From NCBI GenBank assembly GCA_003447295.1, contig DLZQ01000083.1, positions 1,760-45,399 on the forward strand: a stretch of 43,640 nucleotides of DNA. The letters run 5' to 3'. Under the pieces are notes generated by a model. That model searched no databases. It was not told the origin of the DNA and saw only the letters and a list, made by a program, of their open reading frames with translations. The stretch's first letter is position 1. Every line of letters starts with the position of its first letter. The position numbers and the translations under genes were made by a program. Origin of the DNA: Lachnospiraceae bacterium (lineage in GTDB: Bacteria; Bacillota; Clostridia; Lachnospirales; Lachnospiraceae). This document shows positions 34,045 to 42,795 of this stretch, piece after piece.

Positions 34045-35790
34045 TTAATCCCTTGTCCTGATCAGTGCAAATCCTTTTGCTGCCAGCTGTCCTTCCTTAA
34101 GACCTTCCTGCCAGAGAATCTCTCCGCCCAGCAGTTCTTCAGGAAGGGGGACGTTTTCCTCTTCCATATTCAGGAAAATACGGATACTCTCTATACTGCC
34201 ATCTTCTTCCTCCAGATATCTTTCATAGCCATACACTCTGCTGCCCGGTTCCGCCAGTAATGTGCGATATTCTCCTCTTCTCAGCGTTCGTTCCCGTTTG
34301 CGCAGAGCAATTGCCTTCTGATATAGCAAAAACAAAGGACTGCTCTCATCCAGTGTATCCCAGGGCATGGGCTGCCTGTACTCTTCCTCCAGAATACCGG
34401 TCAGTCCCGCCTCATCCCCATAGAATACTGAAGGCATTCCGGGGAAAGTCATCTGAAAGATCACCGCCAGACGGAAGCTTTCTTCATCCCGGCACAGCGA
34501 ACGGAACCGGCTGACATCATGACTGTCCAAAAGGTTTAACTGTGCATAGACTGTCTGCTTACGATAGCGCATACGCATATCCGTTATGCGGCTGTCAAAC
34601 TCCATGGCATCTGCCGTCTGCTCCCCAAAAAATCTCCGGCAGTGCTTACGGAAATCATAATTCATCGTAGAATCAAACATGGTTCCGTCCAGCCAGTGCG
34701 CCGCACTCTCCCATACTTCTCCGATGAGAATGGCGTCGGGATCCACACTTTTTACGATCTCTCTGAATTTTCTCCAGAAGCCATCATTGATCTCACTTGC
34801 CACATCCAGCCGCCACCCGTCGATATGGAATTTTTCCACCCAGTAGCGCCCCACTTTGCAGAAATATTCTGCTGTCTCCGGATTTGCCAGATTTAACTTC
34901 GGCATCATCCGTTCATAGCCAAAGCACTCATATCCCGGATATTCCTCCGGATCCTCCGGTCGCATCACCGGATAGGTAAGTCCATAGAACCAGTCTCTGT
35001 AAGCTGACTGTTCTCCTTTTTTCACCACATCATCAAAGGCGAAAAAATACCAGCCGCAATGATTGAACACACCGTCAATGATTACTTTCAGTCCGTTCGC
35101 ATGAAATACATCGATCAGCCGATGAAAATCATCATCGGTTCCGAAACAGGGATCAATGTGAAAATAATCTAACAGATCGTACTTATGATATTCTCCGGCG
35201 ACAAAGATCGGATTGATATAAATAGCGTTCACGCCGAGGTTCTTCAGGTACTCCACGTTCTCGCAGATCCCACGGATCGTACCGCCGAGCTTCCCCCTCG
35301 TCGGTACACCGCCCCATTCCTTCTCCTCTCCTCTGCCACAAAGATACCGGTACTCAGTGGCAAAGCTGTCGGGAAAAATATTATAAATGATCGTATCCTG
35401 TGCCCATTCGGGAGGTGTAACAATATCTGCGCGGTGATTGAACGGCAGCTGATAATATTCCGAGCGGTCATCCACGGTATGATCCGTGAATCGTTCTCCG
35501 TAGTACAACACCTCTTCCCTGCCATCGGACAATGTGAAATAATAGCAAAGTCTTTTATAGGGATGCTCCAGTATAGTCTCCCAGTAATCGAATTCTTCCG
35601 TCTGCGCCACCACTGCCATCTTCTGTTCTGTAAAAAGCACCGGTGTAAGTCGGCATGCCCTGTCTCCGTAATGGAGCCTGCATTCTGTCAGATCCCCTCT
35701 GCCTGCCCGCAGACGGATCACAATATGCTCTTCATCTGTCCCATAGGCATACTGGGACATGGGTATATGTAATACTGCACTTCGATTCAT
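34045..35790 (-). CDS. GH13 glycoside hydrolase, neopullulanase/maltogenic-amylase type
   Basis: 581 residues with no signal peptide, so cytoplasmic. An N-terminal beta domain (about 1-120) resembles CBM34. The TIM barrel shows the four GH13 regions: VIIDGVFNHCG, GWRLDVASE with nucleophile D329, LIGEVWE with acid/base E358, and LLDSHDVSR with D425. Length and domain order match neopullulanase, cyclomaltodextrinase and maltogenic amylase. It would cut imported maltodextrins, including alpha-1,6 branch points in many relatives. AAAGAGGAAG precedes the ATG. It lies between the permease and LacI genes. Confidence 0.93.
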   Translation of the reverse strand: MNRSAVLHIPMSQYAYGTDEEHIVIRLRAGRGDLTECRLHYGDRACRLTPVLFTEQKMAVVAQTEEFDYWETILEHPYKRLCYYFTLSDGREEVLYYGERFTDHTVDDRSEYYQLPFNHRADIVTPPEWAQDTIIYNIFPDSFATEYRYLCGRGEEKEWGGVPTRGKLGGTIRGICENVEYLKNLGVNAIYINPIFVAGEYHKYDLLDYFHIDPCFGTDDDFHRLIDVFHANGLKVIIDGVFNHCGWYFFAFDDVVKKGEQSAYRDWFYGLTYPVMRPEDPEEYPGYECFGYERMMPKLNLANPETAEYFCKVGRYWVEKFHIDGWRLDVASEINDGFWRKFREIVKSVDPDAILIGEVWESAAHWLDGTMFDSTMNYDFRKHCRRFFGEQTADAMEFDSRITDMRMRYRKQTVYAQLNLLDSHDVSRFRSLCRDEESFRLAVIFQMTFPGMPSVFYGDEAGLTGILEEEYRQPMPWDTLDESSPLFLLYQKAIALRKRERTLRRGEYRTLLAEPGSRVYGYERYLEEEDGSIESIRIFLNMEEENVPLPEELLGGEILWQEGLKEGQLAAKGFALIRTRD

Positions 35791-35808
35791 ACTTCCTCTT
35801 TCTGCGGT

Positions 35809-36651
35809 CTATCCCTTCACTCCACCTGAGGTCAGACCCTCTGTCATGTTCTTTTGCAATGCGAAAAATACGATCAGGATCGGCAAAGACACGATCAGGG
35901 ATGCTGCCGAGAAAATCGGCCAGCTTCCACTCATCTCCGTCGCCTGCAGCGAATATAATCCTGCTGCCAGCGTATAAGTATCGGATCCTGTCATGAAATT
36001 GATGGCAAAAATATACTCGTTCCATACATAGACAAGAACCATCATAGCCGTTACCGCAATAGTAGGCTTAGCAAGCGGCAGTACGATCTTTGTCACCTGT
36101 TCTAACTGTGTGGCTCCGTCGATCATGGCTGCCTCCTCGATCTCCACCGGAATCGTGTCAAAATACCCCTTCATATTCCATAGTGCAAACACTGCCATCG
36201 TACCGGTATACACGATGATCAGACCCGTTCTGGTATTGATCAGCCCCATAGGACTAAGCAGCTTATACAGCGCCGTCATGGACAAAAGGGACGGAAATGC
36301 ATAAAGTAAAATCAACAGCTTCAAAATCGCCTTTCTGCCGGGAAATCGTTTCCGGGAAAAAGCATACGCTGCAGGGATTCCGGTCCCCAGCGAGATCACC
36401 AGTGTGCTCACCGCCAGGATCAGACTGTTCTTCAGCCATAAAAGCACCGGTTTCTCGGTAAAAACCGCCTTATAATTCTGCAGGGTCATATGCTTTGGCA
36501 AAAAGGAAAAGTCAGATCCCAACAGGCTGTTCTCTGCATTCAGCGACACGGAAAACGCATATAATACCGGCACCAGCACGAAAAAGCATACCAGGATGAA
36601 AAACACATTTACCGCTATAAGTACCAGCACATGTTTCGTCTTTTTACTCAT
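35809..36651 (-). CDS. Maltodextrin ABC transporter permease, MalG type
   Basis: 280 residues with six membrane segments. The EAA loop that contacts the ATPase is visible as IEEAAMIDGATQLEQVTKIVLPLAKP. It overlaps the MalF-like gene by four bases (ATGA), so translation is coupled. With the MalF-like protein it forms the channel for maltodextrins delivered by the binding lipoprotein. No ATPase gene is in the operon, so a shared MsmX/MalK-type ATPase encoded elsewhere is expected. Confidence 0.93.
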   Translation of the reverse strand: MSKKTKHVLVLIAVNVFFILVCFFVLVPVLYAFSVSLNAENSLLGSDFSFLPKHMTLQNYKAVFTEKPVLLWLKNSLILAVSTLVISLGTGIPAAYAFSRKRFPGRKAILKLLILLYAFPSLLSMTALYKLLSPMGLINTRTGLIIVYTGTMAVFALWNMKGYFDTIPVEIEEAAMIDGATQLEQVTKIVLPLAKPTIAVTAMMVLVYVWNEYIFAINFMTGSDTYTLAAGLYSLQATEMSGSWPIFSAASLIVSLPILIVFFALQKNMTEGLTSGGVKG

Positions 36652-37577
36652 CTGCTCTCCTCCTTTCTGCCGTTTGTCACCAGAGAAAACACTAACAGCA
36701 TTCCGAAGATCAGAATGGAGATAGCGGAACTGTATCCGTAATTATTCGTAATGAATGCCTTCTCATAGGCATAGGTTAAAATGGTATGAATATTCGCACC
36801 GGTCTTGGATCCCACCTGCTGGGTCAGCAGATAGATGACATCGAACTGTTTAAAAGTCGTAAATGTCGTGATCATAACCGACGGTGCTATAATGGGGCGG
36901 ATCATCGGAACCGTAATATATCTCGTCCGTTCCAGCCAGGTAGCACCATCTAGCAGCGCACTTTCGTAAAAGCTCCGGTCCACACTCTGCAGTGCCCCGT
37001 CAATGATAGTGATCATGAAGGGTAACGCCAGCCAGAGGTTCACTGTCGTACAGCTGATGAATGCGATCACGTCACTTCCAAGCCATCTCACCGGTTCCAT
37101 TCCCAGTCTGATCATCCATTGATTCAACAGACCGAACTGGGAATTGAACATTCCTGTCTTCCACAGCAGGATTGATACATATCCCGGCATGGCCCAGGGA
37201 AAGATCAGCAGGGTACGATAGACATTACGCAGTCGCAATCCCTTGACATTGAGAAGTGTTGCCATAATAAAAGCGATCACCAGCTGCAGCACCATATTTA
37301 CCACGGTCCACAATATCGTCACAAAAAGTGCTGTCAGGAAGCCATTGTCAAATACCAGCAAGGCATCCTTATAATTCTCCAGTCCGATGAACTCATAATT
37401 ATTCCAGTGATAAATATTCATGTTGGTCATGGAGATATATCCGGTATAGAGGATCGGGAAGATTACGATCAACAGGATCAATACTAAGGATGGCAGTGAC
37501 CAGCTGTAAGCAAACAGTGTCTCTCTTCTTTTTTTATTCTGTTGTCTGTTCCCATGAGCATTTTTCATTCTTGCCAT
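36648..37577 (-). CDS. Maltodextrin ABC transporter permease, MalF type
   Basis: 309 residues from the ATG at 37577 (GGAA nine bases upstream); a GTG 15 bases earlier is too close to its AAAGGA. Six membrane segments and the EAA loop FYESALLDGATWLERTRYITVPM are present. It lacks the extra N-terminal segments of the Escherichia coli MalF, as is usual in Firmicutes. It is the partner of the MalG-like protein encoded next. Confidence 0.92.
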   Translation of the reverse strand: MARMKNAHGNRQQNKKRRETLFAYSWSLPSLVLILLIVIFPILYTGYISMTNMNIYHWNNYEFIGLENYKDALLVFDNGFLTALFVTILWTVVNMVLQLVIAFIMATLLNVKGLRLRNVYRTLLIFPWAMPGYVSILLWKTGMFNSQFGLLNQWMIRLGMEPVRWLGSDVIAFISCTTVNLWLALPFMITIIDGALQSVDRSFYESALLDGATWLERTRYITVPMIRPIIAPSVMITTFTTFKQFDVIYLLTQQVGSKTGANIHTILTYAYEKAFITNNYGYSSAISILIFGMLLVFSLVTNGRKEESR

Positions 37578-37620
37578 ATTTGTTCGTTCCACTTCCTTTT
37601 GCCTGATTACGCAACGTCAC

Positions 37621-38880
37621 TTATTTCATGGATTCGATCAGCTGCAATGCTTCCTTCTGTGCTTTCTCCGCACTTTCCGCCACATCATTTCCTGCCATGT
37701 TGACATCCGTCAGCAGTCCGCTGGCTACGGTCCACATCACATCCATCTCCGGCAGATTCGGCATGGGCACCGCATTTTCCGCAGTCTCCTTCATAGCCAT
37801 GACCACTTCATCACCACTTACTTCTTCATAACTGTAACAGTTCTCTCTGGCAGGAGCACAGCCGCTGGCCTGTGCCAGTGCAATACCTACTTCGTCCTTC
37901 ATAAGTACCCTCAGTACCTGCTCCACCGCATCCTTTTTATTCTCTGCTGCATTTTTCAGCACCTGGACCCCCTGGACTCCCATATAGGGGGCGATCGGCT
38001 TTCCGGTCTCATCGATCACAGGCATAGAGGCGATTCCCACGTCCATTCCATTTTCTCTTACTGTCGGGATCAGCCAGGGACCGGCTATGGTTGCATGTGC
38101 CATTCCTTCTTTGAACAAGGTATTCACTGTGGCATACTCGGTTTCCCCCGGCATGAGATCCACGAACTTTTTATGATAGGCCAGGGCTTCCTCTGTCTCC
38201 GGCAGATTTAATCCCGGCTCTCCGGCGTCATTCAGGATATAGCCTCCGAATCCATTGATCCAGCCTGCCGCATAATAAGGGGTACTATGCTGTTCCACGA
38301 ATCCATAATGCCCTCCACGGGTATTCTCCTGCATATAAGCATGCAATTCCTCTGTGGTAGCCGGCACTTCCTCATCCTTCATGTAGAGACGGTTATACAT
38401 AAAAAGTAATGTCTCATAATAGATAGGAAGCTGATAGACCGTTCCCTTATAGGTCGCCGCTTCGATCGTGTTATCCATATAGGCATCCAGTTCCTCTGCC
38501 GGAATGATATCCGTGATAGGCGACAGTATGCCCATTTCTGCATAGACACCTATCTTATCATGGGCAAAAAGGTACATATCCGGAGCTGCCTTGGGATCAT
38601 TTCCCACCATTTTCAGAGCTTCTGTCAGGTCGCTTTTTTTCTCCAGGACTACATGAATCTGCGGTTCTAATTGGGCGAATTCCTCTTCCAGGACCTGTGT
38701 TACCGCATCCTCCTTGTCGTGCCAGATGGTGATCGTAACTTCTCCGTCCGTCTTCTCACCCTGTGCTGTCTGCTCCACCGTCTGACTGCCACAGCCGGTC
38801 AGGCTGCCAATGGTCAATCCTGCGGCCACGATCCATGCCCATGCTCTGTTCCGGATTCTCTTCTGATTTTTATTCTTCAT
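37621..38880 (-). CDS. Maltodextrin-binding lipoprotein of the ABC transporter
   Basis: 419 residues from the ATG at 38880 with AAAGGAG eight bases upstream; the frame opens three codons earlier at a GTG within that site. The signal ends in a lipobox (SLTGC), so the protein is tethered outside. The body is a family 1 solute-binding protein: ITIWHDKEDAVTQVLEEEF at the start, PDMYLFAHDKIGVYAE, then ATIAGPWLIPTVRENG. It captures maltodextrins released near the surface starch-binding protein encoded just upstream and hands them to the permeases. Confidence 0.93.
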   Translation of the reverse strand: MKNKNQKRIRNRAWAWIVAAGLTIGSLTGCGSQTVEQTAQGEKTDGEVTITIWHDKEDAVTQVLEEEFAQLEPQIHVVLEKKSDLTEALKMVGNDPKAAPDMYLFAHDKIGVYAEMGILSPITDIIPAEELDAYMDNTIEAATYKGTVYQLPIYYETLLFMYNRLYMKDEEVPATTEELHAYMQENTRGGHYGFVEQHSTPYYAAGWINGFGGYILNDAGEPGLNLPETEEALAYHKKFVDLMPGETEYATVNTLFKEGMAHATIAGPWLIPTVRENGMDVGIASMPVIDETGKPIAPYMGVQGVQVLKNAAENKKDAVEQVLRVLMKDEVGIALAQASGCAPARENCYSYEEVSGDEVVMAMKETAENAVPMPNLPEMDVMWTVASGLLTDVNMAGNDVAESAEKAQKEALQLIESMK

Positions 38881-38928
38881 ATCCTGCACTCCTTTGATAT
38901 GTACTCTCCTGCTTCTTGTTTTTATATC

Positions 38929-40122
38929 TTATTTCTGTGACTTTTTCTTTGAGACTGCCACTGCTGCGCCGCCTGCTGCCGCCACTACCAGCACGCCAAT
39001 CACGATGGGTATGACCGGTGTGGATTTCTCTGTATTCTCCGCTGCTTCGTTTGTTGTTTCCACAGCTTCCGCAGGCTCTTGTGTTGCCACAGTTTCAGTT
39101 GTCTCTTCCAGCGCGATTTCTTCATAAGATACGGTGTAATCCTCCGGACCGTTTATCGTAAGCCAGATATCCTTACCGGTCTCTACGGAAATATCCGTCG
39201 TCTGTACACTTCCCTCATTCCCATTGACGATTATAGAATTCACCCAGCCGGGAACCTCCTTTACCAGCCAGCCGCCTTCGCCTTCCTCTAATGCCTCTCC
39301 GGGCCACGCTGCAAATGCGTTAGTGCCGTCCGGTGCCGACCATGCCCACAGACAGGGACCGTTCCAGTCTGCGGGAGCAGATACATGGATCGTCACATTG
39401 GGAGTTTCTGCCTGATCCGGGTTCTTATAGCTGAAATCGTAGCTGCCGTCGGCTGCTACCGTTACCCATAGTTCTGCGGGATCAATGGAGATATCCTCGG
39501 TCTGTACGCTTCCTTCGTTCGCATTCACAATGATGGAGTTTACCCATACCGGAACCTTGATGCTGTACCAGCCATCTTCACCTGCTTTCATCTCTTCTCC
39601 GGGCCATGCTGCAAAAGCATTGGTGCCATCCGGTGCCGACCACGCCCACAGGCAGGGGGCTTCCCAGGAATCATCTACTTTTGCATGTACCACAAATTTC
39701 TCTACGTAAGCCGGTGCCTCTCCGGTAGTCTTGCTCTCATAAGAGATCTCTACGGTGTCCGCTGCACTCACCGTGATCCATGCTGCATTGGTATCCAGGA
39801 TCTGCTCCTCGGTCTGCACGCTGCCCTCATTGGCATTGACGATCACATGATTCGCCCATGCAGGAAGCCAGATATAATACCAGCCGTCATTAGCTGCATC
39901 TGCTTCCATCTCCTCGCCGGGCCATGCTGTAAACGCATTATTGCCGTCGCTGTCCCACGCCCACACACAAGGATTTTCCCAGTCCTCCGGTACCTGCACA
40001 TAAAGCGCATTTCTCTCTTCTGTATTCTGTGTTGTTTCTGCATTTGCCGTCATCGGCAGAATCCCGATCACCAGCAGAAGCATCATCAGAAATGATCCAC
40101 AACGTCTCATCAGCTTACTCAT
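38929..40122 (-). CDS. Membrane-anchored surface protein with three starch-binding (CBM26-like) modules
   Basis: 397 residues. A signal peptide ends near MTANA, and a C-terminal membrane anchor (PVIPIVIGVLVVAAAGG) with a lysine tail closes the protein; no sortase motif is seen. Between them are three modules of about 100 residues with the shared pattern CLWAWSAPDG-NAFAAWPGEEM, then a WY-rich strand, NSIIVNANEGSVQT and a final strand. The tryptophans and the AWPGE motif match CBM26 starch-binding modules. There is no catalytic domain, so it should hold starch or maltodextrin at the cell surface for the transporter. It is the first gene of the operon. Confidence 0.85.
   Translation of the reverse strand: MSKLMRRCGSFLMMLLLVIGILPMTANAETTQNTEERNALYVQVPEDWENPCVWAWDSDGNNAFTAWPGEEMEADAANDGWYYIWLPAWANHVIVNANEGSVQTEEQILDTNAAWITVSAADTVEISYESKTTGEAPAYVEKFVVHAKVDDSWEAPCLWAWSAPDGTNAFAAWPGEEMKAGEDGWYSIKVPVWVNSIIVNANEGSVQTEDISIDPAELWVTVAADGSYDFSYKNPDQAETPNVTIHVSAPADWNGPCLWAWSAPDGTNAFAAWPGEALEEGEGGWLVKEVPGWVNSIIVNGNEGSVQTTDISVETGKDIWLTINGPEDYTVSYEEIALEETTETVATQEPAEAVETTNEAAENTEKSTPVIPIVIGVLVVAAAGGAAVAVSKKKSQK
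39295..39975 (-). repeat. Three-fold internal repeat encoding the starch-binding modules
   Basis: The sequences around 39297-39362 and 39597-39662 are nearly identical with a period of 300 bases; the first module (about 39913-39975) is more diverged, at a period of about 315. This points to a recent duplication of modules 2 and 3. Confidence 0.75.
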
Positions 40123-40180
40123 AATATCCTCTCTTTCCGATTCTACTTGTCTGTGTTATATTTTTGTAACCTTTCTGTCG

Positions 40181-40196
40181 TTTCAACCGTTTTAAA
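40181..40196 (-). promoter_or_regulatory. Candidate LacI-family operator in the operon leader
   Basis: TTTCAACCGTTTTAAA is symmetric at 12 of 16 positions around a central CG (AA-x-CG-x-TT), the form used by LacI/GalR proteins. It lies between the -10 box and the first gene, where binding would block transcription. Confidence 0.45.
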
Positions 40197-40223
40197 AAGT
40201 GCACTTTCCCTTGGGTTATTTTG

Positions 40224-40253
40224 ATTATAACGTTGCTGTTTCCGGATGGTCAA
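40224..40253 (-). promoter_or_regulatory. Promoter of the maltodextrin operon
   Basis: Leftward TTGACC (40248-40253), an 18-base spacer and a perfect TATAAT (40224-40229) lie about 100 bases before the first ATG. Confidence 0.8.
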
Positions 40254-40262
40254 TTTGATTTT

Positions 40263-40278
40263 GGGTAATCGTTTTCCC
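40263..40278 (-). promoter_or_regulatory. Candidate LacI-family operator upstream of the -35 box
   Basis: GGGTAATCGTTTTCCC is symmetric at 12 of 16 positions with a central CG and the same AA-x-CG-x-TT core as the downstream site. Two sites flanking one promoter suggest repression by looping, or one MalR-like and one CcpA-like site. Confidence 0.45.
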
Positions 40279-40435
40279 TCTGATTTATTTATTTGTCACA
40301 GTTTCATTCTTCTATTTTTGGTTGTTATTTACAAATGTTTTTTAGGTTTCCTGCGTTTTCCTAAATATTTGTGAAAGTTTCACGAAAATGTTTCCTATGG
40401 AGTACCCATTAGAAATATGCACCGCAAGGCGCACA

Positions 40436-40468
40436 CAAAAAGAGATGGAAGCCTTTCGCTTCCATCTC
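40436..40468 (-). terminator. Terminator of secDF
   Basis: GAGATGGAAGC (40442-40452) pairs perfectly with 40458-40468 around a five-base loop; leftward it runs into five Ts. It separates secDF from the maltodextrin operon. Confidence 0.85.
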
Positions 40469-40517
40469 CATTGAAAATACTTTTATGCTATTTTTATTAC
40501 TTTTTACTTATTCCTAC

Positions 40518-42779
40518 TTATTTTGCCTTGGGTGCGAACTTTTTTCTCAGTACATACCACAGGGCACCTGCAATACATACAGAGGAATAAGCACCACAGA
40601 TGATACCTACCATCAGAGGCAGAGCGAAGTCACGGATGCTGGTCACACCCCAGATGTACAACGCGCCTACCATTACCAGAGTGGTCAGGGAGGTGAATAA
40701 GCTTCGGGACAGTGTCTGGGTGATGCTGTGGTTTACAACATCCTGCAGATCATCCTTCTTAGTCATAACTGCCATATTCTCACGTACACGATCGAAGATT
40801 ACGATGGTGGCGTTGATAGAGTAACCTACGATGGTCAGCAGACATGCGATAAAGGTATTGCTGACGGATACTCTTGCCAGTGCGTAGAAGGTGATGACTA
40901 CCAGCACGTCATGGAGCAGGCAGGCAATACTGCTGACACCGAAACGGATATCGCTGAAACGGAAGCGGATATAGATCAGCATGCAGATAATTGCTACTGC
41001 TACCGCCAGGATCGTATCAGACTTCATCTCGTTACTGATGGTGGAACTGATGGTCTCGGAGGTGATCAGTGTCTCATCCACGCCAAAATTATCCACGAAC
41101 ACCTGATTCAGTGCCTGTCTCTGATCCACATCCAGAGAACCGGTCTTGAAGATAACTTCGTTGGAGCCCTGTACGGTCTGGATCTGAACTGCACTGCCGG
41201 TGGTGCTCTCGATCAGAGGTACCATCTCGCTGTTGATCTCTTCCAGCGTATAGTTTTTGTCAAAAGTGACAGTAGTTGCGGTACCACCCTTGAACTCCAG
41301 GCTGTAATTCAGTGCATCTCCGGTGTTCATCTTGTAGACACCCATGGTAATAAATCCTGCAAGGATCACTGCCAGAGACAGTCCAAAGAAGATGACCTTC
41401 TTACCTAAGAAGTTCACGGTCTTGTGTTCCTTACCTACACCATACCACTTGGGATCCTTTAATCCCAGTGCATAGAAAGCTTTCATAATGTACTTGGTCA
41501 CTACCAGTGCAGTGAACATGGATAATACGATACCAAGTGCCAGCGTCTGTGCGAAGCCCTTTACGGTACCAGGTCCTAACAGCCACAGTACTGCTGCTGC
41601 GATCAGGGTAGTCACATTACCGTCGATGATAGCGGACAGTGCCTTGTCATAACCGATCTGCATGGCACTCTTAACGGTCTTGCCGGTTGCCAGTTCCTCA
41701 CGGATACGGGCAAATACGATAACGTTGGCATCCACTGCCATACCGATGGACAGGATGATACCTGCGATACCGGACAGTGTCAGGGTCATGTCAAAGCCGT
41801 TCAGCAAAAGTACTACCAATGCCACATAAATGCCCAGTGCAATAACAGAAGCAAATCCGGGCAGGAAATAAACTGCGATCATGAAAACAGCCACTACGAT
41901 AAATCCGATCACAGCTGCTTTTAAGCTGGTGGAGATTGCTTCCACACCCAGCTGTGCGCCAACTACCTTGGAATGCAGCTCTTCCAACTCAAGCTTCAGT
42001 CCACCGATACGGATGGTGGAAGCCAGACTCTCTGCCTCTTCATAGGAGCTCATAGGAGAGATCTGTGCATTACCATCAGAGAACACACCCTTTACAGAAG
42101 GAACACTTACAAAGGTTCCATCATAATAGATACCCAGGGTCTCGCCCTTCTCGTAAGCATTTCTGGTAGCCTCTTCAAACTTCTTGGTACCTTCCTCTGT
42201 CATTACCAGGTCTACCGCATAGGTGGAATTGCCCATCGTCTGATCCTTGATAGAGCCTGCGGTAGCATTCTTGACATCCGTACCCTCCAGCATGATGGAT
42301 CCATCTGCCTTCAGTTCATCGATGGTCTTGTTCAAAGCGTACGCATAGCTTACATTGCCCTGTGCATCGGTCACTGCCTGCATAGAGTAATTCGCATTGC
42401 CGTCCTTGTCTGTCTCTGCAATGAAATACAGGGAACCGGGACGTCCCAGTTCTTCCAGGATCTTGTTGGCATCTGTTACACCGGGGATTTCGATGTTGAT
42501 ACGATCGGTACCCTCCTGGTATACAATAGCCTCTTTACTGTAGTTCTCAACACGCTTCTGCAGCTTGGCAATAGTATCTGCCATATCCGTTGCATCCGGC
42601 TCTTCATCGCCTACCACCTGATAAGTGATGCTGACACCACCGGCCAGATCCAGTCCCAGACTGATGTCTGAAGCACTGGCAGTTCCTTCCGCATCTACGC
42701 CATTAAGATCCACATAGCCGACACCCAGCAGGACCAGAAGTGCGCAGAGCAGAATGATGATTGCTTTACTTTTTTTCAT
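40518..42779 (-). CDS. secDF: Protein translocase SecD-SecF fusion
   Basis: 753 residues, a single chain joining SecD and SecF, common in Firmicutes. The SecD half has one membrane segment, an extracytoplasmic P1 region beginning at DISLGLDLAGGVSITYQV, and five segments containing GMAVDANVIVFARIREEL. The SecF half starts at about residue 455 with its own first segment, then LEFKGGTATTVTF and GYSINATIVIFDRVREN. It uses the proton or sodium gradient to pull exported chains from SecYEG. AAAGGAAAG precedes the ATG. It follows the SCIFF maturase gene by 16 bases, a known clostridial linkage. Confidence 0.95.
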   Translation of the reverse strand: MKKSKAIIILLCALLVLLGVGYVDLNGVDAEGTASASDISLGLDLAGGVSITYQVVGDEEPDATDMADTIAKLQKRVENYSKEAIVYQEGTDRINIEIPGVTDANKILEELGRPGSLYFIAETDKDGNANYSMQAVTDAQGNVSYAYALNKTIDELKADGSIMLEGTDVKNATAGSIKDQTMGNSTYAVDLVMTEEGTKKFEEATRNAYEKGETLGIYYDGTFVSVPSVKGVFSDGNAQISPMSSYEEAESLASTIRIGGLKLELEELHSKVVGAQLGVEAISTSLKAAVIGFIVVAVFMIAVYFLPGFASVIALGIYVALVVLLLNGFDMTLTLSGIAGIILSIGMAVDANVIVFARIREELATGKTVKSAMQIGYDKALSAIIDGNVTTLIAAAVLWLLGPGTVKGFAQTLALGIVLSMFTALVVTKYIMKAFYALGLKDPKWYGVGKEHKTVNFLGKKVIFFGLSLAVILAGFITMGVYKMNTGDALNYSLEFKGGTATTVTFDKNYTLEEINSEMVPLIESTTGSAVQIQTVQGSNEVIFKTGSLDVDQRQALNQVFVDNFGVDETLITSETISSTISNEMKSDTILAVAVAIICMLIYIRFRFSDIRFGVSSIACLLHDVLVVITFYALARVSVSNTFIACLLTIVGYSINATIVIFDRVRENMAVMTKKDDLQDVVNHSITQTLSRSLFTSLTTLVMVGALYIWGVTSIRDFALPLMVGIICGAYSSVCIAGALWYVLRKKFAPKAK

Positions 42780-42795
42780 CTTTCCTTTGTCCTTT

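Larger units (their letters stand above)
40123..40435 (-). other. Control region of the maltodextrin operon
   Basis: These 313 bases hold no gene. Besides the promoter and two CG-centred palindromes given separately, there is a perfect GTGAAA-G-TTTCAC palindrome (40371-40383) and an AGGAAAACGCAGGAAACCT near-palindrome (about 40345-40363) that partly fits a cre site with two mismatches. The leader from the promoter to the start is about 95 bases. Confidence 0.5.

Noticed and set aside
40340..40365. CcpA cre site
   Set aside because: AGGAAAACGCAGGAA differs from the cre consensus at two key positions; kept only as a remark in the control region.
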